Below are positions 8,323 to 15,641 of a stretch of DNA of 15,641 nucleotides, in pieces. The first letter of the stretch is position 1; every line of letters starts with the position of its first letter. The position numbers and the translations under genes are program-made. This stretch comes from Cylindrotheca closterium (Eukaryota > Bacillariophyta > Bacillariophyceae > Bacillariales > Bacillariaceae). Location of the stretch: the NCBI GenBank assembly GCA_933822405.4, contig CAKOGP040001860.1:1-15641 (forward strand), read 5' to 3'. The notes below the pieces were generated by a model. That model made no database searches. It was not told the DNA's origin and saw only the letters and a list, made by a program, of their open reading frames with translations.

Positions 8323-9834
8323 TCAGTTCAAGCTTCTCCGTATTTGTGTCTCTTGGTTGTGCCGACTTGCAAACGATTCCCTTATGTCTCTCTCTAGTTG
8401 AGTGTAATTCACTGATGGCAAATCTTGACTTTGCAAAAAAATAACGCTTGTGTCGTAATTGCTCTCTTTGTAGCGTGTTGGCCTGAGATGTGCAGCACCC
8501 TCAATATAACCGTGTGTTCTTGATTTCAGCACAATATGTTTTTTGCAGAACGGACTTGTCACCATCTGCTGGAAAGAATCATTTGCAAAGTGCTTTATAC
8601 CGACAGTCGTATCACCATTTGATGTTGGAACGACAACAACAAACGTCAATTTCCTTCTCTCTTTCTTTGCCACCCTCAATTCCCCTAGAATCTTGATAGA
8701 CATCTGCATCATTAACCCCGGTGAAAAAGGTGGGTTCAGTTCACAGCAAGTATCATGTGTAAACCGAGACTCCATAAAGCTACCCATCGATCCAAAATGC
8801 CATTCAATTTCAGGGAAAGCGGAACAAAACGAAGGGAGACAATGATTTAATGGACTTGCAAAGCCCTCCATCAGAAATGAGCCTGTAAAGTGCTTTTGCA
8901 GAACGGAAAACACCTCAGAGTGGATAGCACCTTGCATTCCGCCTCCCCGGAGATCATCGTTAAGATAACCGCCAGATAAAGCGTTGTACCGAATCAATAA
9001 AGAAATGACAATAACGTTAAATACTCTCATCAGCCGTTCATCTTGGTTGTCCAGTTTTGTTGTGGCCGTGTTGTGCACGGCAAAAAATCTATCCCGAAGC
9101 TTCTCGTAGTGCTCGGTATTTACTCTATAGCAAAATGGCTTCTTCCATTTCTTCTTTCCATACAATATCGTGGTTACCTCTGGGCTGTTCTTCTCAACCG
9201 TTATGACACCTCTCTTGAGTGATGATTCTCGACGGTACAGCTCGCTGCGTGCCAAAAGTTGAGAGCACTTGACATTGGTTTGCCTGCACAGTTCTGATAC
9301 TATGCTTTCCGCTTTTTTCTCATCTTTAATGTTCGCACGAAGCTCTTGAATGAGCCTCTGTGATGCTCCGAACTTAACACTGACTTGGTTAGGAATGATC
9401 GGATCTGTTGTTGAAGATCGGATTGTTTCATCCATATTCTGCTCCAACCTTGAATCGATGAACCATCTTTCAAACGCAGGCATTCGAAGATCCTCTCCTG
9501 CTCGCAACAAGAATGACGAAAGCTCTCTGACAATGAAGCTGCGAGCCAGCTCTAATTCCAGATTTTCAAACAACGAATTTTGATAATTGCCTCCTTTAAG
9601 ATACAACAACAAAGATTGATTCCAGGATTCAACTCGCTCTATTGAAGAAATCCATCCAATAGTATTTGCTTTCTTCGCTACAGGTTGTTGGCTTGGGGCC
9701 ATCACACCCCAACCCTCTAGGCAGCTCTCCAAACTATCTGGTTCATCACCAAATCCTGTGAGATTTGACAACAGCTTCAAGCTGGCGACAGCTTTGTCTT
9801 TTCTATCTTTTTTTCTTTTCTTTACTTTTGGCAT
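8323..9834 (-). CDS. PCIF1: PCIF1/CAPAM-type adenine-N6 RNA methyltransferase
   Basis: This is an intronless gene of 503 aa. PCIF1 (CAPAM) methylates N6 of 2'-O-methyladenosine next to the mRNA cap, using S-adenosylmethionine. The catalytic tetrad NPPF is intact at 367-370 (CELNPPFSPGLMMQM). Upstream are RYNAL (282-286), GGGMQGAIHSEVF and FASPLNHCLPSFCSAFPE (about 325-342); downstream are LTFVVVVP and, near the C-terminus, SVIFLQS. All follow the family in order. The N-terminus has a very basic cluster, KVKKRKKDRKDK, that may be a nuclear signal. No WW domain is visible, whereas human PCIF1 (about 700 aa) uses one to bind the polymerase II tail. The open frame extends to a TTG at 9867; the first ATG, at 9834, is chosen. 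It is tail-to-tail with the SDR gene, 15 nt apart, so the 3' ends of their mRNAs probably overlap. Family assignment is strong; cap specificity is inferred. Confidence 0.88.
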   Translation of the reverse strand: MPKVKKRKKDRKDKAVASLKLLSNLTGFGDEPDSLESCLEGWGVMAPSQQPVAKKANTIGWISSIERVESWNQSLLLYLKGGNYQNSLFENLELELARSFIVRELSSFLLRAGEDLRMPAFERWFIDSRLEQNMDETIRSSTTDPIIPNQVSVKFGASQRLIQELRANIKDEKKAESIVSELCRQTNVKCSQLLARSELYRRESSLKRGVITVEKNSPEVTTILYGKKKWKKPFCYRVNTEHYEKLRDRFFAVHNTATTKLDNQDERLMRVFNVIVISLLIRYNALSGGYLNDDLRGGGMQGAIHSEVFSVLQKHFTGSFLMEGFASPLNHCLPSFCSAFPEIEWHFGSMGSFMESRFTHDTCCELNPPFSPGLMMQMSIKILGELRVAKKERRKLTFVVVVPTSNGDTTVGIKHFANDSFQQMVTSPFCKKHIVLKSRTHGYIEGAAHLRPTRYKESNYDTSVIFLQSQDLPSVNYTQLERDIRESFASRHNQETQIRRSLN

Positions 9835-9878
9835 ATCAAATATCGTTTGTAGGAAATTGAAATCCAACGGCGATATGT

Positions 9879-9895
9879 ACGGTACCTGGTACCGT
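9879..9895. promoter_or_regulatory. 17-nt palindrome upstream of the methyltransferase gene
   Basis: ACGGTACC and GGTACCGT flank a single T, making a perfect inverted repeat 45-61 nt upstream of the PCIF1-like start. Three GTAC tetramers fall within 16 nt (9877, 9882, 9889). It is the most compact of the GTAC-centred palindromes in this window. It may be an operator-like site; its function is inferred from symmetry and position only. Confidence 0.35.
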
Positions 9896-9931
9896 GATAG
9901 TTCAGTATCGGAGTTTACTCCGCTGGCTCCA

Positions 9932-10091
9932 GGGAGTTGGAAGGAGTTTGCATCTGATGCGTGTGTCGCAACTTGTTATTTATTCCGAATCAAACCGTGC
10001 ATGCCAAAGGAAACAACACCGAACAGAGCGGAGGTTTCCAAACGAAACCAAACGACACGAAACCACACGTTGAACGTCTCGTGTTGTTTCG
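9932..10091 (+). repeat. Repeat unit 1 (A1 + B1)
   Basis: A1 (9932-9997) has the core TTTGCATCTGATGCGTGTG and then CGCAACTTGTTATTTATTCC. A six-nt linker leads to B1 (10004-10091), with the core ACACCGAACAGAGCGGAGGT and many AAACC/AAACG runs, ending in TTTCG. A1 recurs at 10092-10162 with a 5-nt insertion, and B1 recurs at 11046-11127. There is no coding support. Confidence 0.7.
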
Positions 10092-10222
10092 GGGAGTTGC
10101 AGGGAGTTTGCATCTGACGCGTGTGAAGCGTCGCAACTTGTTATTTATTCCAAATCAAACCGCTGCGGATTATACATACCGCAGCATTGAACACTAATAT
10201 TGTACTCATCAAAACAGCTTGG

Positions 10223-10260
10223 ATTCAGGCTTACTTTCTATATATTATATAGACCTGAAT
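10223..10260. repeat. Internal hairpin
   Basis: ATTCAGG (10223-10229) pairs with CCTGAAT (10254-10260), and CTATATA (10238-10244) pairs with TATATAG (10246-10252) around a single T. It lies just inside the left end of the inverted-repeat segment. Its role is unknown. Confidence 0.4.
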
Positions 10261-10487
10261 AGTCACGTGCGGTATTTGATATAAAGTTCAATTTAAAATT
10301 GTTCTCGTCATTTGGTCATTTGTTGTGATCCATCATTGTTTTTCCGATCTGCCAATGAGCGTCATTATGGCATGATGCACACTATGAGAATGAATAGATG
10401 ATGCGTTATTCTAATCCGATGGATGTAGTGGTGGTGATGATCTAGGATTCTCCGGAGACTGCACTTCGCAAGACCACGGGAAATACC

Positions 10488-10712
10488 ATGGATGGTGTCC
10501 CTTCCGATGAGATCCAATCATCCAGTCCACCGAAACGATGGATCGGGTCGCCCTCTGCGAACACTTCTCGAAACAGAACCTTTGGATTCAACAAGGATAG
10601 CAGAGAACTCTCTTCCGCTTCATCCGTGTTATTGGGTTACGACGGTGACATCAAGACATTTAGTTACGACTGTGAATTCAAAACACAAATTTATCAAGAC
10701 AAATTTACTTGA
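10488..10712 (+). CDS. Small hypothetical open frame inside the inverted-repeat segment
   Basis: An ATG-initiated frame of 74 codons starts MDGVPSDEIQSSSPPKRW and is rich in Ser, Asp and Arg. It has no motif, membrane segment or signal that I can recognise. A second frame of similar length overlaps it, so chance is a real explanation. It is listed only because it is the longest ATG frame inside the candidate transposon. Confidence 0.12.
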   Translation: MDGVPSDEIQSSSPPKRWIGSPSANTSRNRTFGFNKDSRELSSASSVLLGYDGDIKTFSYDCEFKTQIYQDKFT

Positions 10713-11127
10713 CGAATAGATGAAGGAAACTGAATAAGCTCTAGTCTAGACCATTGATTACTATTATCTTTCCCCTCTCCTTTTTCTTACTGCTATCATT
10801 GAATTAGCGACTGCGAATATCCTCATGCATGTTTTTCATATACAGGGTAACTGCAGTACGTTTCCCTCTAAAAATCGCTGGACTTGTGTTTTCACGATGT
10901 TTGACTTGTCACAAGCTGGAGAAGACACGCCGAGCATTTTCTGATTGGCAGGCTTTCCGATCTTGTTTGAAATAGGCAAGGCTGGCTCCATATTTGGTGA
11001 GATTTGGTGGGAACTTTATTAGTGTTCAATGCTGCATCCGGAGGGCCAAAAGAAACAACACCGAACAGAGCGGAGGTTTCCAAACGAAACCAGACGACAC
11101 GAAACCACGCACGTCTCGTGTGTTTCG

Positions 11128-11345
11128 AAATAAAACCAAACAAAACGAAACCGCGGGCGTTGCGAAATTGAGCCGGCGTAACGTGACTGACTGGACTGCC
11201 GAGTCCCGAGCAGATGTATTAGAGCGATCGAAGGCCAACGGTCATCACCGAATATTCACCCCAAGATCAATCTTTCATCATCTACTCACAGCTGCTTCAG
11301 ACCCCCGTAAATACACCCCAATAGCAATATCAATCACCGTCTATC
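11128..11345. other. Leader before the retroelement frames
   Basis: No gene is seen. The start is A/C-rich (AAACC, AAACG runs) like the B repeat. A retroelement of this type should have a long terminal repeat and a primer-binding site here, but I could not recognise either, so the element's 5' end is undefined. Confidence 0.3.
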
Positions 11346-12193
11346 ATGTCCAACAGTAGCTACATCAACGCACTAGTACGCTCTCTCTACGAGGAGAGCC
11401 AGGAGCACAACGTTAGCACGTTAAGTGGAACGTTAGCACGTTAAGTGGAAGCCAGCCCGAGATTCGAAGCCCAAACGTATTCGATTCGCAGTCAGAGCCA
11501 CCAAGTTTGTTCACACGATCATCTAACACATGGGGAGGACAGTTCAACCCTGACCATTTCCAGCGCAACGCGTTCGCTATGATGTCAGCAAGTCCTGTCA
11601 ATATGGAGAATGCAGCGTTCGCCGCGATGACTGCCGCGTCGCATCACAAATATGAAAAAAACAAAAAACGAAGCGATCGTGTCAACGAGAAATCGTATTG
11701 GGTCAATGGAAGCCACGTGGACGAGACCATCACCTACAACCAGTATACCATCGATACTGCCGTGTTGGCTCCAACTACTGAGTCTCCGGAAATCAAGCAA
11801 GCGATCCTACAACAGTCTGTGAACTCCATCAAGCAGACAAAGACAACAATGGAACACAAGGTGGATTTCTTGATGAAGCGCTACACATCAGTATGCCCGG
11901 ACGTTCGCTCGCGAGTCAACGCCGCCACCAGCGAATTGTTCGACGTGACTAGTGACGTGTACGAATTCGCAAGCCTACACGTCATCGACAACACAGGACA
12001 AGCGATCGCTACAGGACCGGGACCAGGACTTCCAGCCCCATTTAGAGCCGCCGCCACATACTTCAGAATCGAGCTCCGATTGGTCCCACGGCTCTGTTCC
12101 CTACGAACTGACATTGGAATCAACCCAACAAAGTTCCCGCCATCTTCCGTGAGCCCGGAGAATGCACAAAAGAAGAGGAAGCAGAACAAGTGA
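11346..12193 (+). pseudogene. Gag-like frame broken by a 20-bp duplication
   Basis: From the ATG at 11346 the frame runs 32 codons (MSNSSYINALVRSLYEES at the start) and ends at TAA 11442-11444, inside the second copy of a 20-bp tandem repeat. After the repeat the matching frame stays open to 12193. The piece is hydrophilic, Asn/Ser/Lys-rich and probably helical in the middle (EIKQAILQQSVNSIKQTKTT). No zinc knuckle is seen. Calling it gag rests on its position ahead of pol domains; I do not recognise the fold. The last 45 codons or so probably come from the far side of a deletion and may be shifted pol sequence. Confidence 0.55.
11411..11450 (+). repeat. 20-bp perfect tandem duplication
   Basis: CGTTAGCACGTTAAGTGGAA occurs twice with no gap and no mismatch. 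Twenty is not a multiple of three, so the duplication shifts the gag-like frame and makes the TAA at 11442. Perfect identity suggests that it is recent. Confidence 0.9.
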
Positions 12194-13875
12194 AAGCACA
12201 ATGGGAGCCGCAGGACAACAAAACGCTGGACGAACTCAAGCAAGCGATTGTCACAGGACCAATATTGAAGAGACCCAATCCAAAGAGACGATTCTACTTG
12301 AAAACGGACTGGTCAAGCAACGCCATGGGAGCGGTCCTCCTACAAGCGGACACGACAGAAGAAGCAGAGGAATCAATGAGGAAAGAGATCGAAGGAGGAA
12401 AATGCGAGTTCGACAAATCCATGTCAAAACTCAGACTCAGACCCATAGCATTCATATCGAGAATATGCAAGGGCAAAGAGCGCGACTACCATCCCTTTGT
12501 AGGAGAAGCAGCAACAGGCCGATGGGCGATGAAGAAGTTCCGACAATGGCTCATCGGAAAGGAATTCACGTGGATCACGGACTGCAGCGGACTAACCAAG
12601 TTCTTTGAAGGCGAATACGACATCACACACACACTGCAACGATGGAAACTAGAGCTATTGGCATTCGTCTTCACCATAGTTCACCAACCAGCAAAGATGC
12701 TCACGGAATGCGACCTCTTGTCAAGATACGAGGGCATACTAAGCACGTGGAGGAATACGGAAGAAGCCCACACAGACAACCCGATCATTGCGGCGGCATG
12801 GAAACTCAGAGAAGACGAAGCACCGCCATGGCCCAGACAGCATCTACTACCCACTGTGAAAGGCGACCGGATTACAACACGAACAGAACTAGCGCAAATA
12901 TGCGACACAGCAAGAGCAACATGGATCATCGGACGATCCCTAGACACCATTGTGGACAGCTTCGAACTACTTGGAGGAACCATCATGCTAACAGCCAGCA
13001 CCAGCGAGGAGGAATATTGGCAGCTACAACACGACATACCAAACATTGAAACGTTTGCCAAAAGGCTGGTCAACAACACAGCACAACTGCCAGTAGAATG
13101 GTTCATTGTAACCAACATGGAAAAATACAACTCAACAACCTCGGAGGCCCTTCGCACCATCATCAGAAAAGCAACGACACAGGGAGCAACACAATGCATA
13201 CTCATGTGGACAGGAAAGCCACCCGGCAAGATCATCGACGAATGGGAACAATACATCAAAAGAGAAACCAGAGACAGAACCGACCTACAAACCGCGACAC
13301 GCACAGCCAGAGGCAGCACAGCACAAGCAGACATAGACACCGAACACACCATCATACTCACAGCCGGGAGAAGAGTGACGGAGGCATGGAGCAGAAGTTT
13401 AGTCGATGAAGATCCATACGCACAGCCAGGAACAATCGAAAACGCTATGGACGCACCAAACAAAAGCTACACGGGATATTTCAACGTGGCAAGGCTAGGA
13501 CAAAACAGAGTCCACACGGTCAACTCACAAGGACACACACAAGAACATGAGATCTACGATACCACCAAAATCTCCCCCAGCTTCCACACAACACCCATGA
13601 TCTCAGCGCAAGGCACGATAGCAATCGCAACCAACGACGCAGAGGTAACATCACCGGTCCAAACGATCAGACCGTGGGAAGCCCTCAGCCTGTTTGGTTT
13701 CACAAAAGAGGACAGCAGAAAACTGTTGTTTGAGGAGAAACTCAGTTGGAGAGAGACAAAAGAGACGATGAAGAGCATGGCACCGCAACAGGTGTGGCAG
13801 CAAGTGTTACTTACAGCATGTGCAAAAACATCCAGCGACAACACCTATCGGACAAAGCAGAACACAAATTCTTGA
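12112..13875 (+). pseudogene. Pol fragment: RNase H domain plus downstream tether region
   Basis: The frame is open from just after TGA 12109-12111 to TGA 13873-13875. It begins in what looks like the end of a reverse transcriptase (IFREPGECTKEEEAEQ), then TLDELKQAIVTGPIL and the Ty3-type RNase H at about 12291-12729. All four acidic catalytic positions appear present: KTDWSS, VGEAATGRWA, ITDCSG and ECDLLSRY. The enzyme would cut RNA in RNA-DNA hybrids during reverse transcription. The next 380 codons or so are linker sequence without a motif known to me. The reverse transcriptase core and protease are absent, so the fragment cannot act alone. Confidence 0.8.
13392..13570 (+). repeat. Inverted duplication, copy A (inside the tether region)
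   Basis: This 179-nt segment of the retroelement recurs in inverted orientation at 14283-14457. The copies differ by one substitution (A in copy A, G in copy B) and one 4-nt indel. Copy A reads in frame as part of the pol fragment (DEDPYAQPGTIENAMDAP). Confidence 0.95.
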
Positions 13876-14333
13876 CAATGTACGCAAGACCAAAACATGC
13901 TAAGAAACACCTAACTGCGATAGTCAGCAGATCCATCAACCCATTCACACCGCTACCGATCCCAACAGGAGAAGACTGGCGAGGGAAATGCAACGGAGAC
14001 CCAGACATCAGCCACATCATCAAGGCAATCCGCAACAACAAAAAGGCAGACAGATCAAAGCTCACAAACCCAACGTATGCCTCAGAACTCAACCGAGATA
14101 AGCTAGAGATTGAAAACGGCATCCTATACCAATTCGAAGAACCGAAGTCGGCACCAATGCGTCAACTACGACGAGCAGTCGTCCCACCAAGATTGAGAGC
14201 CACAATCATAGCAGCATACCACGCATCACCAATGGCAGGACACGTAGGGTTCCACAAGACGTATTCCAGGATAGCCGCAAGGTTTTGGTGGTATCGTAGA
14301 TCTCATGTTCTTGTGTGTGTCCTTGTGAGTTGA
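13842..14333 (+). pseudogene. Integrase N-terminal (H2C2) fragment
   Basis: The frame continues the pol protein after a one-base shift near 13840-13860 (LSDKAEHKFLTMYARPKH onward). Near its end it has RLRATIIAAYHASPMAGHVG followed by FHKTYSRIAARFWW, the first half of the Ty3 integrase zinc-binding domain (the two His). The Cys pair and the whole catalytic core are missing. From about 14283 the frame runs into inverted-duplication DNA, which adds a meaningless tail and a stop at 14331-14333. Confidence 0.75.
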
Positions 14334-14457
14334 CCGTGTGGACTCTGTTTTGTCCTAGCCTTGCCACGTTGAAATATCCCGTGTAGCTTTCGTTTGGTGC
14401 GTCCATAGCGTTATTGTTCCTGGCTGTGCGTATGGATCTTCATCGACTAAACTTCTG
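14283..14457 (-). repeat. Inverted duplication, copy B (fused to the integrase cut)
   Basis: The reverse complement matches 13392-13570 with one mismatch and a 4-nt deletion. The left end, TTTTGGTGGT, belongs both to the integrase FWW codons and to copy A, so the junction sits in shared sequence. In copy B the 4-nt deletion shifts the pol frame, so it is dead. Confidence 0.95.
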
Positions 14458-14745
14458 GGGGTTGCTATATCTGGTCCTTCGTCTTTGGGGCTTCGTGTTC
14501 CTGCTACTCTGCCAGTCATGACTTGTACTGCATGCTGCGACATGGAGTAGTTTGTCAATGGCGGCTTTTTGTTGGGTCAACTTGTACTATGGTCTGCTGC
14601 AACAGATCGTCGTAACTTTTGGGTCTGGGGTTTGGGTCCACTTGTTCGGGGCTCTGTGGAAGTGTGGGCCGTGACCGCTTCGACGAGATTCACCAACAGG
14701 TTTGTCCTCTCTCCCGATTCTGTCTGTGGATCCTCGATGGCATAG
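14458..14745 (-). pseudogene. Antisense degenerate retroelement scrap
   Basis: On the minus strand short open pieces in several frames look like eroded coding sequence, for example SGERTNLLVNLVEAVTAHTS near 14720-14660 and PKSYDDLLQQTIVQVDPTK near 14625-14565. It is continuous with copy B but does not match the sequence beside copy A. It may come from a different, related element that carried its own version of the 175-nt segment. The domain is not recognised. Confidence 0.35.
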
Positions 14746-14749
14746 CACG

Positions 14750-15519
14750 TTAAGCCGGAAGTTGGGCCAGTAATGTGTCATCGTTCCCTTTACATCGATA
14801 ATCACACCTGGCAGTATTATTGCACTTGTACTTCATGGAACAAGCCCAACTTGTAACCCCAAAAATATCAATAATTGGGGTTGCAAATCCGCTGGTCTTG
14901 TAGTCATACTTCTGATGAATATGCTCTCCTTTCCTGCACTCTGGGCAGATTAGTTGAATGCTTGGAAGATTGAGCTCCCACCAGACCAAGTAAATTGTCA
15001 CGCCCTCAAGTTGACTGTAGTTGCAGATCTTGCGAAGGTAAAGCCCAGACTGCCAGGAGGAAACTGACGTTGGTAATTCTGGTGCTCCCAATAGCTTTTT
15101 CCTCTTTTATCTTTTATCTTGAGTACATTATCTTCAGTGCCACATGTGATGCTTTTGTGGGTTTCCAGGAGGGCATTGATGGCAGCACCAATCGCCTTTG
15201 GAATGTTGGGATATGACGAAATATGAGTTTTTACGTTCCAAAAGAAACTATTCAAGTACAAGGTTTTCAATACGTGCGATCGGACTTTGATCATGATGTC
15301 GGGATTCGACGCAAGTCTGCCGGACGCAAGTCTGTCGGACAATCTGTATCCCCACAAAAAGGAAAAGACCCTATACAAGTGAAATATCGATGTTGTGTAC
15401 GATGCAGTAGGGAATAATGCAAGATGTCCCAAAGTACTGCATTCAACACAGAATTGTCGTAGAAGTCGAATCGAGTTCTGTAAAAAAGGGATTTTCCAAG
15501 GGAAAATCGTTGAGCTCAC
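14750..15519 (-). pseudogene. Frame-broken zinc-ribbon protein fragment, DUF6729-like
   Basis: Two minus-strand frames overlap: 15519-14998 (GTG start, no ATG near it) and 15091-14750. The second has IQLICPECRKGEH, then DIFGVTSWACSMKYKCNN, CDYRC and the ending DTLLAQLPA. The Cys spacing and the final 'LLAQLP' resemble, from memory, the DUF6729 domain of large algal and fungal proteins with transposon-like spread. The frames probably join by a one-base slip near 15080-15120, where the minus strand has an AAGATAAAAGATAAAAG short repeat. The protein stops immediately after LAQLPA, close to the boundary with retroelement sequence, so the C-terminal side is lost. Function is unknown. Confidence 0.4.
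15308..15337. repeat. Two 15-nt tandem copies
   Basis: GACGCAAGTCTGCCG and GACGCAAGTCTGTCG follow each other with one mismatch, followed by a partial third copy (GACAATCTG). On the minus strand it encodes a repeated RLASG/RLASN pentapeptide. Confidence 0.7.
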
Positions 15520-15641
15520 TTTTGTGATTGAATCATCAATTCAAGCCAAACATTAATCAAATAGGAACAATTTCACTCAAAGTATACCTAGACACAGGAG
15601 AACTATTGTTGTGAAAGTGTTGTACAGTCGATTACAAATTT
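15520..15641. other. Right edge, nothing recognised
   Basis: No open frame, repeat or RNA gene is recognised in the last 122 nt. Confidence 0.4.

Larger units (their letters stand above)
10163..11045. mobile_element. Segment with terminal inverted repeats, probable non-autonomous DNA transposon
   Basis: GCAGCATTGAACACTAATA at 10181-10199 has an exact inverted copy at 11017-11035. The inverted match continues outward as CTGCGGAT (10163-10170) against ATCCGGAG (11036-11043) with one mismatch, after a 10-nt extra piece on the left. The ends therefore form a 27-bp inverted repeat with an indel. The segment interrupts an A-B repeat unit exactly between A2 and B2. No transposase is encoded. A target-site duplication is not clear; a TGC trinucleotide on both sides is possible. 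Confidence 0.5.
10092..11127 (+). repeat. Repeat unit 2 (A2 + B2), split by an insertion
   Basis: A2 (10092-10162) abuts B1 directly, and its partner B2 (11046-11127) lies 883 nt away. In the first 67 nt or so, B1 and B2 differ at only about two positions; later there are small indels. The order A1-B1-A2-[insert]-B2 says that a tandem duplication of a unit of about 160 nt was later opened by an insertion. Confidence 0.65.
11346..14296 (+). mobile_element. Dead Ty3/gypsy-like retroelement remnant
   Basis: Read in order there is a gag-like frame, a deletion where protease and reverse transcriptase should be, an intact RNase H, a linker (tether) region and a cut integrase zinc-binding domain. 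RNase H placed before integrase fits the Ty3/gypsy order rather than Copia. The frame is broken by a 20-bp duplication near 11430, at one or two points near 12105-12145, and near 13850. No terminal repeats were found, and the right end is replaced by an inverted duplication. Base use (ACA, CAA, GAC-rich) differs from the host genes upstream. Confidence 0.8.

Noticed and set aside
9758..10197. Overlapping plus-strand frames across the A/B repeats
   Set aside because: One runs antisense to the methyltransferase start and both depend on repeat sequence; no motif or conserved residue pattern.
12681..13463. 260-codon minus-strand frame
   Set aside because: Lies wholly opposite the pol fragment and has a Ser/Val/Met-rich composition expected of a reverse-complement shadow.
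14743..14754. TAGCACGTTAAG, also present in the 20-bp duplication at 11411-11450
   Set aside because: Several 12-nt matches are expected by chance in a window of this size, and nothing else extends the match beyond a GGAA.
1..15641. tRNA, rRNA, CRISPR arrays or bacterial operon signals
   Set aside because: None was seen on either strand; introns and gene content are eukaryotic.

Overview
The window looks like nuclear DNA of a photosynthetic stramenopile, most likely a diatom. The coding genes carry short GT-AG introns (about 61-101 nt). A sigma-70 factor of plastid type is nuclear-encoded, with an apparent ER-signal plus transit-peptide leader. A short-chain reductase starts with the signal-peptide/'A-F' transit junction typical of plastids of red-algal origin. 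A degenerate Ty3/gypsy-type element resembles those of diatom genomes. The species cannot be named from the sequence alone.

Layout. Positions 1-4649 hold three minus-strand genes, read from right to left: ribosomal protein uL15/RPL27A (4209-4649), a plastid sigma factor in three exons (1231-3347) and elongin C in two exons (601-980). RPL27A is head-to-head with a plus-strand, three-exon ribose-phosphate pyrophosphokinase (5140-6760) that has a predicted mitochondrial leader. The 490-nt gap between them contains a nested inverted repeat. Next on the plus strand is a three-exon protochlorophyllide-reductase-like SDR (7008-8307). Its N-terminus reads as a tripartite address: ER signal, plastid transit, then a twin-arginine thylakoid-lumen signal. 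Tail-to-tail with it, 15 nt away, is an intronless minus-strand gene (8323-9834) for a PCIF1/CAPAM-type m6A(m) methyltransferase with its NPPF motif intact.

From about 9.9 kb to the end the window is repeat and transposon debris. A tandem A+B repeat unit is interrupted in its second copy by a segment of about 0.88 kb with terminal inverted repeats. After this comes a dead Ty3/gypsy-like retroelement (11346 to about 14296). Its gag-like frame is broken by a 20-bp tandem duplication, protease and most or all of the reverse transcriptase are missing, RNase H is intact, a frameshift follows, and the integrase is cut inside its zinc-binding domain. The cut is an inverted duplication: 175 nt copied from the same element family joins at a shared 'TTTTGGTGGT' sequence. 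Beyond it lie another antisense retroelement scrap and a frame-broken zinc-ribbon (DUF6729-like) protein fragment.

The genes are ordinary single-function loci rather than a pathway operon. Three of them (sigma factor, SDR, PRPS) carry organelle-targeting leaders. I did not find a defence-type or otherwise wholly new multi-gene system. The best leads are the lumen-targeted POR-like enzyme, the cap-methyltransferase homologue, recurring promoter-proximal palindromes and 8-mers, and the nested rearrangements in the transposon zone. All gene models were made by eye from reading frames, splice-site motifs and remembered family signatures, without any database search.
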